Below are positions 35,998 through 44,147 of a stretch of 64,000 bases of DNA, piece by piece. Both the position numbers and the translations under genes were made by a program. Location of the stretch: NCBI RefSeq assembly GCF_900155985.1, contig NZ_FTMA01000001.1, positions 992,001 to 1,056,000 on the forward strand. Reading direction: 5' to 3'. The notes under the pieces are model-generated. The model had not been told where the DNA came from. It was given only the letters and a program-made list of their open reading frames with translations, and made no database searches. Position 1 is the first letter of the stretch; every line of letters starts with the position of its first letter. The DNA comes from Maribacter ulvicola (lineage in GTDB: Bacteria; Bacteroidota; Bacteroidia; Flavobacteriales; Flavobacteriaceae).

Positions 35998-36627
35998 ATG
36001 AAAAAAGTGCTCAAAAACGTCAGTTTTATGATTTTGCTCTTGAAAATGTGTATCATTTTTGGACAGGAAACAGCCATTCAAAAAAGAATACTAATTGACG
36101 TTGGACACGGTGGAAAAGATTCTGGTGCGATAGGTGTAAATGGCATCCTAGAAAAAGATGTTGTACTCAATATTGCAAGTGCGATTTTGAAGCTAAATAA
36201 CAAGTTGGATAAGCCTTTGGATATTTATTTGACCAGGTACAGCGATACACTTATTTCACTATCAGATAGAACCAAACTTGCCAAAGCTCTAAAAGCTGAT
36301 TTATTTTTGTCGTTGCATTGCAATCATTCGGATAATCCGAATGCTAGGGGTGTTGAAGTTTACGTGACAAATGCAGAATCCAAATATTCAGATGATTCTA
36401 CTTGGTTTGCTTTTCAAGTGCAAGCCGCACTTAATAAAGAATTGGGATATGAAAGTAGAGGTGTCAAGTTTGCAAATTTTCAGGTACTTCGAGAAACGGT
36501 TGATGTTTGCACTTCTGTACTTATAGAATTAGGGTTTTTGAGTAATAAAGATGAAGGCAACTATATTTCAAATTCTAACAATATCCAATTGATTGCCACA
36601 GCCATTTTGTTATCTATACAAAACTAA
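35998..36627 (+). CDS. N-acetylmuramoyl-L-alanine amidase (Amidase_3)
   Basis: A 209-residue exported zinc amidase from the ATG at 35998, chosen over the TTG at 35962 because it gives the signal peptide MKKVLKNVSFMILLLKMCII. The catalytic domain shows ILIDVGHGGKDSGAIG (His ligand), LEKDVVLNIA (Glu), FLSLHCNHSDNPNARGVEVY (His) and SVLIELGFLSNKDE (catalytic Glu), so it looks complete. It cleaves peptide from glycan and probably opens the cell wall for the transfer apparatus. Divergent from traE. Confidence 0.9.
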   Translation: MKKVLKNVSFMILLLKMCIIFGQETAIQKRILIDVGHGGKDSGAIGVNGILEKDVVLNIASAILKLNNKLDKPLDIYLTRYSDTLISLSDRTKLAKALKADLFLSLHCNHSDNPNARGVEVYVTNAESKYSDDSTWFAFQVQAALNKELGYESRGVKFANFQVLRETVDVCTSVLIELGFLSNKDEGNYISNSNNIQLIATAILLSIQN

Positions 36628-36634
36628 TACTATT

Positions 36635-36733
36635 ATGAAAGACCTATTTTTAGAATTAACAAAGAGTTTAAAAGCGATTGTAATCCAATTTATTTCTGAA
36701 GTGATTTTCTTATATAAGTCTTTCAGAAATTAG
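36635..36733 (+). CDS. Tiny membrane-associated peptide (32 aa)
   Basis: An ATG 7 bases after the amidase stop opens a 33-codon frame, MKDLFLELTKSLKAIVIQFI... ending in KSFRN. It is an amphipathic or membrane helix and in operon position. It may be a small toxin-like or accessory peptide, or chance. Confidence 0.4.
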   Translation: MKDLFLELTKSLKAIVIQFISEVIFLYKSFRN

Positions 36734-36804
36734 ATTATTTCCGCATAACACCCGCTATCTTATTTAAGACAACCAACTAAAAGTTAGAGCAGAATATAAT
36801 TTAA

Positions 36805-36846
36805 TATTTAAGTATTTGCTTAAATAAGTAATTACTTTTACCTTTG
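36805..36846 (+). promoter_or_regulatory. Promoter and ArsR-type operator of the mercury operon
   Basis: The inverted repeat tatttaag-tatttg-cttaaata (36805-36826) is the AT-rich dyad usual for ArsR/SmtB repressors. It overlaps a full Bacteroidota promoter: TTTG at 36815-36818, 20 bases, then TACCTTTG at 36839-36846. The start codon of the regulator is 18 bases downstream. A metal-released repressor would block the -33 element directly. Confidence 0.75.
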
Positions 36847-36864
36847 CTCGTCTAAAGCATTAAT

Positions 36865-37236
36865 ATGAAATTAGAAATATCCTGTACAAGAGCTGAGGCT
36901 GACCATAAGCAATTACTAAACTGTAGAACTACCATTGATGGTATGGCTAATGGTTTCGACAAAATATCGAAACTACTATCTATTTCAGGTAATGAAGTGC
37001 GCTTAAAAGTTCTATTTCTTTTAAATATGGAAAAAGAATTATGCCCTTGTGATTTAGCTGATATTTTAGGTATGAGTGTTCCTGCCGTTTCTCAGCATAT
37101 ACGAAAAATGAAAGATGCAGGTATTATAAGCTCAAGGAGAGAAGGGCAAACCTTATACTATTCATTGAATGAGGATGAGACGGATATTCTGAATAGTATA
37201 TTTAAGTCAATCAAATTAGAAAGAAAAACAGCATAA
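36865..37236 (+). CDS. ArsR/SmtB-family metal-sensing repressor
   Basis: A 123-residue winged-helix repressor. The DNA-recognition helix is near MSVPAVSQHIRKMKDAGIIS (residues ~72-91). The segment ELCPCDLADIL (~53-63) has the Cys pair where ArsR-type sensors bind soft metals, and further cysteines sit at the N terminus (CTRAEADHKQLLNC). It leads the mer operon and has its own operator in front, so it is probably autoregulated and responds to Hg(II) or a similar ion. Confidence 0.85.
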   Translation: MKLEISCTRAEADHKQLLNCRTTIDGMANGFDKISKLLSISGNEVRLKVLFLLNMEKELCPCDLADILGMSVPAVSQHIRKMKDAGIISSRREGQTLYYSLNEDETDILNSIFKSIKLERKTA

Positions 37237-37246
37237 ATTTTTAATT

Positions 37247-37852
37247 ATGAGTACAGAAAAAACATCAAAAAATGTAGCATATACAGGTTTGTTTGCTGCA
37301 ATAGCAGCGTCATCTTGTTGCATACCACCAGTTATTGCATTAATTGCTGGAATTGGAGGGAGTGCATCCGCTTTATCTTGGATGGAACCTTTTAGACCCT
37401 ATTTAATTGGTGTCGCTATCATAGCAATTGGTTATGCGTGGTATGATTATCTAAAACCTAAAAAAGCAGATGATTGCTGTGAAATAGATGCAAAGCCAAA
37501 GTGGTTTCAAACTAAAGGGTTTTTAATAGGAATTACATTATTTGCGGCTATCTCAATAAGCTTTCCATACTACTCTCATATTTTTTATCCAGTTAATAAA
37601 AAAGAAGTGGTTATAGTGAATCAATCCAATATTCAAACGGTAAATTTTGATGTAAAAGGGATGACTTGTGCTTCTTGCGAACAACACATTACGCACGCTG
37701 TTAATGAATTAGAGGGTATTGTAAATGTAAATGCTTCCTATGAAAAAGCTAACGCAAAAGTAGAATTCGATAATTCGAAAACTACTAAAGAGGATATAGA
37801 AAAAGCAATTAATTCTACAGGCTATAAAGTAACCTACAAAGAAGAAAACTAA
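37247..37852 (+). CDS. MerT-MerP fusion, mercuric ion transport protein
   Basis: A 201-residue protein: three or four membrane segments with the MerT-like Cys pair SSCCIPPVIALIAGIGG (~residues 23-40) and a second pair DDCCEID near 82, then a C-terminal HMA domain with GMTCASCEQH (~138-147). This is the fused MerTP layout of Bacteroidota, bringing Hg(II) inward. The operon has no mercuric reductase (merA), so uptake without reduction is odd. It overlaps the next gene by one base (taatg). Confidence 0.85.
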   Translation: MSTEKTSKNVAYTGLFAAIAASSCCIPPVIALIAGIGGSASALSWMEPFRPYLIGVAIIAIGYAWYDYLKPKKADDCCEIDAKPKWFQTKGFLIGITLFAAISISFPYYSHIFYPVNKKEVVIVNQSNIQTVNFDVKGMTCASCEQHITHAVNELEGIVNVNASYEKANAKVEFDNSKTTKEDIEKAINSTGYKVTYKEEN

Positions 37853-38058
37853 TGGAAGTCCAATTAAAATCAGAAATTACCTGCCCAAACTGCGGACATA
37901 AAAAAGTAGAGGATATGCCAACAAAAGCTTGTCAGTTTTTCTACGAATGTGAGAATTGTAAAACGGTTCTAAAACCAAATGAAGGGGATTGCTGTGTTTA
38001 TTGCAGTTATGGGACAGTTTCTTGTCCACCAATTCAAGAAAACAACAGTTGTTGTTAA
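37852..38058 (+). CDS. GDCCVxC-domain small metal-binding protein
   Basis: A 68-residue Cys-rich protein with CPNCGHKK, CENCK, the signature GDCCVYCSYG (~46-55) and a terminal SCC. It matches the GDCCVxC family, some members of which use selenocysteine at the second Cys; here it is Cys. It is coupled to merTP and could act as a cytoplasmic Hg or other soft-metal acceptor. Confidence 0.8.
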   Translation: MEVQLKSEITCPNCGHKKVEDMPTKACQFFYECENCKTVLKPNEGDCCVYCSYGTVSCPPIQENNSCC

Positions 38059-38122
38059 GTAAATAGGTTTTAAATGACCATCCATTAAACAAGCGCCAAT
38101 TTGAAAAATAGTATTCTAAAAT

Positions 38123-38785
38123 TTACTTCCGCTTATCCCCAGCTTTTGTATCAAAAGCAATCAAATTAAACAGTTCGCGCATTCTACTACGAACACGGTT
38201 TCCATACCGTTCTTCCAGTTCTTCAGCATTTAGGTTTGTAGTAGCGTGGGTTTTGACTTTGTGTTTGGTCTCAAGGTAAAGTTCGTATCGGGAAAGTAAT
38301 ACTTCGCCCATCACATTCAAATCTTTACCATAGAATCGTCCTGCAGGTTCAATGCCTAAATCATCAAAGCAGTAGAATTTGGTGCTGCCATAATCCTCAA
38401 TGGTTTTAAAGCCTAGATGGTTAAAGCTAAAAGCAACATTCCTGCACGGAATCATTTCATAAGGTCGTTGCATTGGCACGATATATCGCAATAGTTTCAT
38501 CAAAGTGGTCTTTCCACATCCCACAGGCCCGGATAGAAGAATACCCTTGTTAGTGTCGATATCATCTTTCAGGCAATTTTCTTTGTCCTTGATGAAATAG
38601 TGACATAGTTTGCGGATGATAACCGTGTCCTCATCATAGATTCTAAATTGTTTGCCAAAGAGCAACTTTCCCTTTGCATCCAAATAAATCAGGATTTTAT
38701 CAAAATCGTATAACACGCTTTTACCATCAAACTTTCCAAGCGAATATTCCACGCCACCTTCGGTAATTTTAGAGGGGTTGTCCAT
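38123..38785 (-). CDS. DnaC/IstB-like AAA+ ATPase
   Basis: A 220-residue ATPase starting at the ATG at 38785 (MDNPSKITEGGVEYSLGKFD); a longer frame upstream is not needed. It has the P-loop LLSGPVGCGKTTLMKLL (~residues 90-106) and Walker B FYCFDDLGIEP. The DnaC-like class loads helicase or assists replication. It overlaps the upstream gene by 17 bases. Together with its neighbours it resembles the replication/excision operon of CTnDOT-type elements. Confidence 0.8.
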   Translation of the reverse strand: MDNPSKITEGGVEYSLGKFDGKSVLYDFDKILIYLDAKGKLLFGKQFRIYDEDTVIIRKLCHYFIKDKENCLKDDIDTNKGILLSGPVGCGKTTLMKLLRYIVPMQRPYEMIPCRNVAFSFNHLGFKTIEDYGSTKFYCFDDLGIEPAGRFYGKDLNVMGEVLLSRYELYLETKHKVKTHATTNLNAEELEERYGNRVRSRMRELFNLIAFDTKAGDKRK

Positions 38786-39521
38786 AATCTTTGTTTTTAG
38801 TGGTACGCAAGTTGTCCTTAATATGGGACGGTTGCTTTGTGTTTGGTTTGTTTTCCTCATTGAATAATTCAGTTCTGTCCATCCAGTTTTTAGCCAAAGC
38901 TTGCCAATCTCGTATCGGTTTTCCGTCGCTTGTTTTCCAATCGTTCGATTCGTAGTGGTCGAAGAATTTTTTTCCTTCATCAGCATCAAAACCTTTTTCT
39001 TCAAAAAAAATAAAAACGGCCTGCCTGCCCTTTGGTTGTTTTATATTGTTTACTTGTTTGGTATTGTTTATAGTAGATACCAATGCTTGTCCACTCACGG
39101 GACGGTGCGAGTCCATTACTTGTCCATTTGTGGTATGGTGTTGGTACACTACTGGTTCATTTCTGGGATGGTAGTGTCCCGCAAGTTGTTCTAATATGGG
39201 ACTGTACCGTCCCACATCAGGCTCATCACTTGTCCCAATTATGGCCATCTTGATTTTACTGCCTTTGTAAGGATTGTTGGAAGGGAAGTATGATAGATAA
39301 TTCCAAGAGTCCAAATCCGTAACGCATCTGTGATAGGTTGATTTAGAACCAATTTTGGCAGCCCTCATTAAATCTCTGCGGTTCACATAAAATTCGTCCG
39401 CAAATCGGCTACTATTCCATTCTTGAAATAATGCCATATACAGGGTTATGTGCGTGGGATTGAGGCGGTCATCAAAATAGAACGTTGAAAAAGCCGCATT
39501 GAGTAGCTTTATATAGTTCAT
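38769..39521 (-). CDS. Replication-initiator-like protein with helix-turn-helix
   Basis: A 250-residue protein starting MNYIKLLNAAFSTFYFDDRL. The N-terminal ~100 residues look like a winged-helix domain (TLYMALFQEWNSSRF, DLMRAAKIGSKSTYHRCVTD). After a flexible linker, the C-terminal piece IRDWQALAKNWMDR is as in DnaD/RepA-type initiators of mobile elements. It is co-transcribed with the ATPase and the HTH gene (3 bases apart). The exact function is unknown. Confidence 0.65.
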   Translation of the reverse strand: MNYIKLLNAAFSTFYFDDRLNPTHITLYMALFQEWNSSRFADEFYVNRRDLMRAAKIGSKSTYHRCVTDLDSWNYLSYFPSNNPYKGSKIKMAIIGTSDEPDVGRYSPILEQLAGHYHPRNEPVVYQHHTTNGQVMDSHRPVSGQALVSTINNTKQVNNIKQPKGRQAVFIFFEEKGFDADEGKKFFDHYESNDWKTSDGKPIRDWQALAKNWMDRTELFNEENKPNTKQPSHIKDNLRTTKNKDYGQPL

Positions 39522-39524
39522 CGC

Positions 39525-39809
39525 TTAAGAATTTATGCTGTGTTGAACGCGGTTGGCGTTCATCACATTTTGGATTTCCTCTGCATCATAGTAAATGATT
39601 CCGCCAACTTTTGTGTAGGGCAACGTACCATTGATACGCAGATTTTGAAGTGTTCCTGGACTTACTTGTAGTAAATCCATAACCTCGGAAGATTTAAGAT
39701 ATTTCTTCAGTTTTCCAGTAGCTTGCTTGGAAAGAAGGTTTTTGATGTCATCGAGCAATTCCATTTTGAATTCCCGAAGGTCGTCTGTAGTAATTATTGA
39801 TGTCGGCAT
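39525..39809 (-). CDS. Excisionase-like helix-turn-helix protein
   Basis: A 94-residue protein with a MerR/HTH_17-type DNA-binding domain: YLKSSEVMDLLQVSPGTLQN, then GTLPYTKVGGIIYYDAEEI. Small proteins of this type in Bacteroidota elements (Orf2c/Xis group) help the integrase in excision and activate downstream genes. Its upstream region shares a 15-bp motif with the integrase promoter. It leads the three-gene operon. Confidence 0.8.
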   Translation of the reverse strand: MPTSIITTDDLREFKMELLDDIKNLLSKQATGKLKKYLKSSEVMDLLQVSPGTLQNLRINGTLPYTKVGGIIYYDAEEIQNVMNANRVQHSINS

Positions 39810-39874
39810 AATAGAACGGTTTTAATAGTAAGAGACTATCGCATCGCTGTCAAGTAATTTGATAGCCCCTGACC

Positions 39875-39889
39875 TGATTTGACTTTCGT
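39875..39889. promoter_or_regulatory. 15-bp motif shared with the integrase promoter (site 1)
   Basis: tgatttgactttcgt; the exact reverse complement is at 60044-60058 upstream of the integrase gene. Here it lies 66-80 bases upstream of the HTH gene start. A common regulator is suggested. Confidence 0.5.
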
Positions 39890-40058
39890 TCTACAAAATT
39901 GGGGTAGTTTGCTGGATTTTATTCACAAGTTAGGCCTACTTGGGTGTTTTTCTTCTCTCATTTTCAATGTAATACAATAGAGGGTTTTGGTACTTCTTCA
40001 GAAAAAATACCCTATCTAAAAACCACCAAATAAAATGAGATTTTCCATAAAACAAGAA

Positions 40059-40085
40059 ACACCCAAGTTGAAGCATCTTGGGTGT
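40059..40085 (-). terminator. Terminator of the rteC-like gene
   Basis: Perfect stem acacccaag/cttgggtgt starting 2 bases beyond the stop codon, with T-rich sequence on the minus strand. The stem and T-rich flanks would also work in the other direction. Confidence 0.75.
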
Positions 40086-40086
40086 T

Positions 40087-40938
40087 TTATTTTACGTTAT
40101 CAGTATCATCCATCCGTTTGGTCAACTGCTTTTTCAGAATATCCAAAAATTTGGTTCTGCCATTTTTACGCATCCGTATTTCCAAAAAAGCTCTGTAATA
40201 ATCGCCCAAGTCCACTTTAAATGTTTTTTCAACAAAATAGGCAATATCTTTAATGTCAACAGTACCATTATTAATGACATCTGTACTGTGCAAAGCGTAT
40301 ATCAGTTCAATTAAATATATTTTGTGGGCTGTCCAGGTAATTTTGGTTTTACTTTGTAACAATCTTAAACTTGCATAATTTCCATTATTCTCCAATTTAT
40401 CAATTTCCCGTTTTAAGTGTACAATCAAAAGGTCGTAGGCTAAAATTGAGGCCACGGTACTATCGTGGCTTGTTGCAAATTCTTCATCAACAAAAAAGTG
40501 AAATGAGTCTGGGAACAACCGAATATCTGCCTTGCCTCTTAAAAAATATTGCTCATCAAATACAGTAGCTTCCCTGCGGTAATAATGGTAAAAATCAAGA
40601 TTGTCGTTAAAGTAGGTTTGAAGTTTCTCAATATAATTGTTCAAATACTTTACTTGCGATTTATTGCTTCCCCTGGGTCTTTTACTTTCAATGTTAAATA
40701 ATTTTACGTAATAAATAAGTTTGCTATAAATTTTTGGTTTAGTACATTTAAAGAAATGAATTTCCTATAATTTGGTTTCAAATTCATAATCAACTACGAT
40801 ACTTCTAACTGATTTAAGGGTCTGTTTTGCAAGTTTAATCCCTTTTTCAGCTTTGAGTAAAATATCTTGTTCTTCTATTTCAAGAATATCTAATTTATTG
40901 TCTAATTTTTTTAATATATCGTCGTAATTTGTCGTCAT
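40087..40938 (-). pseudogene. rteC: RteC-family excision regulator interrupted by an amber codon
   Basis: Read from the ATG at 40938, one continuous frame gives a 283-codon RteC-like protein, the usual family length. It is broken only by TAG at 40765-40767 (codon 58). Before it comes MTTNYDDILKKLDNKLDILE ending VDYEFETKL; after it EIHFFKCTKPKIYSKLIYYV, then ESKRPRGSNK and the conserved YFNDNLDFYHYYRRE and RMRKNGRTKFLDILKK. RteC activates excision in CTnDOT. A CAG-to-TAG change is the simplest explanation. Translation could restart at a TTG (40644), giving 185 residues without the N-terminal third. Confidence 0.8.
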
Positions 40939-41004
40939 TCATTCTGGGTATCATTATTTTCACTTAATCTTCTGCAATAACGTTGCATTTAAAATTGTAA
41001 TTAA

Positions 41005-41178
41005 TTAAATAGATATAAAGTACTTTAGGAATTGCAAGAACAGTACAAAGAAGATTAACACAATAACAACGATTAGAATACTAATCCAAATTATTTTATC
41101 TTTTTTGGTAATACTATTTTTTACAGAGGGTACTTTATTGCTTTTTTTATTTCGTCTATTCCGTCTATTTTCCGACAT
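41005..41178 (-). CDS. Small basic single-span membrane protein (57 aa), paralogue 1
   Basis: A 57-residue frame: MSENRRNRRNKKSNKVPSVK, then KKDKIIWISILIVVIVLIFF. A strongly basic N terminus precedes one membrane helix. It is clearly related to the 55-residue protein encoded 90 bases upstream (MSQKRRNRRNKKNRKSSNTD), which supports both being real. Both follow the Zn/Cd ATPase and may be small partners of it. Confidence 0.65.
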   Translation of the reverse strand: MSENRRNRRNKKSNKVPSVKNSITKKDKIIWISILIVVIVLIFFVLFLQFLKYFISI

Positions 41179-41267
41179 AGAATATCATTTTTACTATATA
41201 TCAATCATTTCCACTTCAATTTTTGTAGCCACACAAACCACTTGGAATATTTTATTATCTTAATTCA

Positions 41268-41435
41268 TTAATGCTTATGAATATTTCCTTTTAGCACAAA
41301 AAAATAAAGCAGAAATGCGGCTATTACCATAAGGATTATCATAAGAATACCTTTGACCTTATCTCTTTTTGTGATGTCGGTATTCGATGATTTCCGATTT
41401 TTTTTGTTTCTTCTATTTCTTCTTTTTTGAGACAT
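41268..41435 (-). CDS. Small basic single-span membrane protein (55 aa), paralogue 2
   Basis: A 55-residue frame: MSQKRRNRRNKKNRKSSNTD, then KGILMIILMVIAAFLLYFFV. Same plan as its neighbour (basic tail, one helix). It starts 9 bases after the ATPase stop, so it is translated from the same message. Tandem duplication is evident. Confidence 0.65.
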   Translation of the reverse strand: MSQKRRNRRNKKNRKSSNTDITKRDKVKGILMIILMVIAAFLLYFFVLKGNIHKH

Positions 41436-41444
41436 TCTTTTATA

Positions 41445-43403
41445 CTATTTCCAATTCATCTTCTGTAATCGAACCGCATTCAGAATGGCTAACAAGGCCA
41501 CGCCTACATCGGCAAAAACTGCTTCCCACATCGTTGCCAGACCACCTGCGCCCAAAACCAAAACCACTGCTTTTACACCAAAGGCCAACCCAATATTCTG
41601 CCAAACGATGCGTCTTGTAGAACGTCCTATTTTTATGGCTCTAGCTATTTTACTTGGTTGGTCTGTTTGGATGATTACATCTGCGGTCTCTATCGCCACA
41701 TCGCTGCCCAAACCACCCATTGCAATGCCAACATCGCTCGCTGCCAAAACCGGTGCATCGTTGATGCCATCGCCTATAAAGGCTACTTTAGTATTAAATT
41801 GTTTTTTCAAATGCTCAACTTCGTTGAGCTTATCTTCTGGTAACAAACCGCCTTTTGCAGTATCAATACCCATTTCTTTTGCCACTTGTTGGGTTATGGA
41901 ATCCTTATCGCCGGAAAGCATTATGATTTTGGAAATTCCAGATTCTCTAATTTGTTTGATGGCTTCGTGGGCATCTTCTTTCAATTCGTCTGCAATGATG
42001 ACATAGCCAGCGAATTTACCATCAATGGAAACCATTACGATGGATTCTACAATGTTGTCGGTTTCAGATGGAACTTCGATATTATTTGAAGTCATCAATG
42101 CTTTGTTGCCTACCAAGACCGTTTTGCCATTTACTTTGCCTTTTAATCCTTTACCCGCGACTTCGGTTACTTCTTTTGCCTGAAAATCTTCGCCATCGGC
42201 TTTATATTCCATTATGGCCTTGGCAATGGGATGGGTGGATTGTTCTTCCATTGCCATTAGGTATTTCATAAATTCGGGTTCATCCCAATCAATGGTTTTT
42301 ATTTCCTTGATTTTGAAAACACCTTTGGTCACGGTTCCGGTTTTGTCCATTACCACTGTGGTTATCCTTGTCATTTCATCTAAAAAAGATGCTCCCTTAA
42401 AGAGAATTCCATTTTTTGAAGCTGCTCCCAATCCACCAAAATAACCCAACGGAATAGAGATAACCAAGGCACACGGACAGGAAATTACCAAGAATATCAA
42501 TGCTCTATATAACCAATCGTTAAACACATAATCATCCACAAAAAAGTAGGGCAAAAATGTTAATCCAATCGCCAAGAATACCACAATAGGTGTATAGATT
42601 CTTGCAAATTTTCTAATGAACAATTCGGTTTTTGATTTACGAGCCGTGGCATTCTGGACCATATCAAGGATTCGGGCAATGGAACTGTCTTTAAATTCCT
42701 TGGTGGTTTCGATTTCAATAACGCCATCAAGGTTGATGCTTCCTGCAAATACTTTTTCTCCTTTTGCAATGGTGTCAGGTTTGCTTTCGCCCGTTAATGC
42801 TGCGGTATTGAACGAGCCTTTTTCGGACAATAAAATACCATCCAAAGGAATTTTTTCGCCCACACGGACTTGCACTTTTTCGCCAATAGCAACGATTTCG
42901 GGATTTACAGAAACATAATTGTTGTTCCTATAGACCAAGGCTTCATTAGGTCTTACATCTAGTAATGCCTTGATGCTTCTCTTGGCTCTTTTAACGGCGG
43001 CACTTTGGAACAATTCGCCTACCGCATAAAACAACATTACTGCCACACCTTCGGGATATTCGCCAATGGCGAATGCACCTATGGTTGCGATGGACATCAA
43101 TAAAAACTCGGTAAAGAAATCGCCATTTTTGATGCTGTTCCAACCTTCCTTTATCACAGGAAAACCTACTGGAAGATATGCGACTGCATACCAGACAATA
43201 CGTATCCAATCTTTAAAAAAAGCTACGTCAAAATAATCCATCGCAATACCAATAATCAGCATTACAAAGCTGAAAATTGCTGGTACATAAATTTTAAATT
43301 TCCCTATACTTTCCGGACTGCTATGGTTGTGGCCATCATTGCGCTTGTGATTATCGGATGAAGTTTTATTTAAATCTCTTAAATTCAGTTTCTTTTTTTT
43401 CAT
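41445..43403 (-). CDS. P1B-type Zn2+/Cd2+/Pb2+-exporting ATPase (CadA/ZntA-like)
   Basis: A 652-residue heavy-metal ATPase. The ion-path motif is SCPCALVISIPLGY (CPC, ~residue 310), the phosphorylation site VVMDKTGTVTKG (~352), with the actuator TGES block (AALTGESKP) and hinge GDGINDAPVLAASDVGIAMG. The last helices carry the Lys and Asp typical of P1B-2 (FGVKAVVLVLGAGG, VFADVGVALLAILNA). There is no N-terminal HMA domain, only a His-rich stretch (DNHKRNDGHNHSS). It exports Zn, Cd or Pb from the cytoplasm and is part of the ICE metal island. Confidence 0.92.
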   Translation of the reverse strand: MKKKKLNLRDLNKTSSDNHKRNDGHNHSSPESIGKFKIYVPAIFSFVMLIIGIAMDYFDVAFFKDWIRIVWYAVAYLPVGFPVIKEGWNSIKNGDFFTEFLLMSIATIGAFAIGEYPEGVAVMLFYAVGELFQSAAVKRAKRSIKALLDVRPNEALVYRNNNYVSVNPEIVAIGEKVQVRVGEKIPLDGILLSEKGSFNTAALTGESKPDTIAKGEKVFAGSINLDGVIEIETTKEFKDSSIARILDMVQNATARKSKTELFIRKFARIYTPIVVFLAIGLTFLPYFFVDDYVFNDWLYRALIFLVISCPCALVISIPLGYFGGLGAASKNGILFKGASFLDEMTRITTVVMDKTGTVTKGVFKIKEIKTIDWDEPEFMKYLMAMEEQSTHPIAKAIMEYKADGEDFQAKEVTEVAGKGLKGKVNGKTVLVGNKALMTSNNIEVPSETDNIVESIVMVSIDGKFAGYVIIADELKEDAHEAIKQIRESGISKIIMLSGDKDSITQQVAKEMGIDTAKGGLLPEDKLNEVEHLKKQFNTKVAFIGDGINDAPVLAASDVGIAMGGLGSDVAIETADVIIQTDQPSKIARAIKIGRSTRRIVWQNIGLAFGVKAVVLVLGAGGLATMWEAVFADVGVALLAILNAVRLQKMNWK

Positions 43404-43436
43404 TTATATCAATTATAATTTTATTTAAATTCACAG

Positions 43437-43979
43437 TCATTCCAATCTCAACACCAATTGGGCAAACTGCACCTCTATGGTATCATCGATACCCTCTATT
43501 AAGGAATCCAAACCAGTATTTGAAACCAATAATTGTCCGGTTGCACTTATCAGGCAGGACATACTTACTCCTTGTTCTATATGGGTAATGGTTGCTTTAA
43601 ATTGTGATTTAAAGGATTTCCCTTGATAAGTAACATCTATCAGCCAATTAAAGTTGATAGGGTCGTGCCGTTTTGATAAAAAATCCTGTGATGGAATAGT
43701 GCCAGTAAACCGAAGTATTAAAGGGTCTTCCCGCTGTTCTAAAAGGGCATTGATTTTAGGACTATATGTTGATAAAGTCTTAAGGTCGAGTACACCATTG
43801 ACCACTTTGGAATCATAATCAAGATATAGTGCCAATTTATGGCTTTCTGCCTTGATGGGTTTATCATCAACCAAAGTCATCATCATAATATGACCTTCTT
43901 CAGTTGTATAAACTTTTTGGGCATTTACCTTATAATAACTAACCAACAAGATTATTAAAAAACAATGTTTAATATTCAT
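43437..43979 (-). CDS. Exported hypothetical protein, paralogue A
   Basis: A 180-residue periplasmic protein from the ATG at 43979 (an ATG nine bases earlier is also in frame). Signal peptide MNIKHCFLIILLVSYYKVNA. The body (TTEEGHIMMMTLVDDKPIKA, SHKLALYLDYDSKVVNGVLD, SKRHDPINFNW) is beta-rich, perhaps YceI-like, with scattered His and Met but no known site. It is about three-quarters identical by eye to the protein at 48838-49380, also 180 residues. It lies just before the CadA-like ATPase gene, so it may bind metal in the periplasm. Confidence 0.75.
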   Translation of the reverse strand: MNIKHCFLIILLVSYYKVNAQKVYTTEEGHIMMMTLVDDKPIKAESHKLALYLDYDSKVVNGVLDLKTLSTYSPKINALLEQREDPLILRFTGTIPSQDFLSKRHDPINFNWLIDVTYQGKSFKSQFKATITHIEQGVSMSCLISATGQLLVSNTGLDSLIEGIDDTIEVQFAQLVLRLE

Positions 43980-44003
43980 AATGCGCATCTTTACTTGTAT
44001 AAT

Positions 44004-44090
44004 TTAAAAAAGCAGCTTCTACTTTTGCTTTTAATACTATTAATCATTTTGCTTTAAAAAGCATCATAAAAGCTGCCTGCTATTAATTAA
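44004..44090 (-). repeat. Duplicated structured leader, copy 1
   Basis: About 87 bp, nearly identical to 49404-49490. Arms gcagctt and aagctgc enclose ~55 bases with further internal pairing (ttttgcttt/aaagca). On the minus strand the structure ends in a run of T, followed 25 bases later by the exported-protein gene. It looks like an attenuator or terminator copied with the gene. Confidence 0.75.
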
Positions 44091-44147
44091 GTTTTCACTT
44101 AACTTATTTAAATAAAAAATTTCGCTCATTCCTATAACGATTTACCG

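Noticed and set aside
41485-42006. 173-codon plus-strand frame and similar ones at 45513-47913
   Set aside because: Shadows of the two P-type ATPase genes on the opposite strand.
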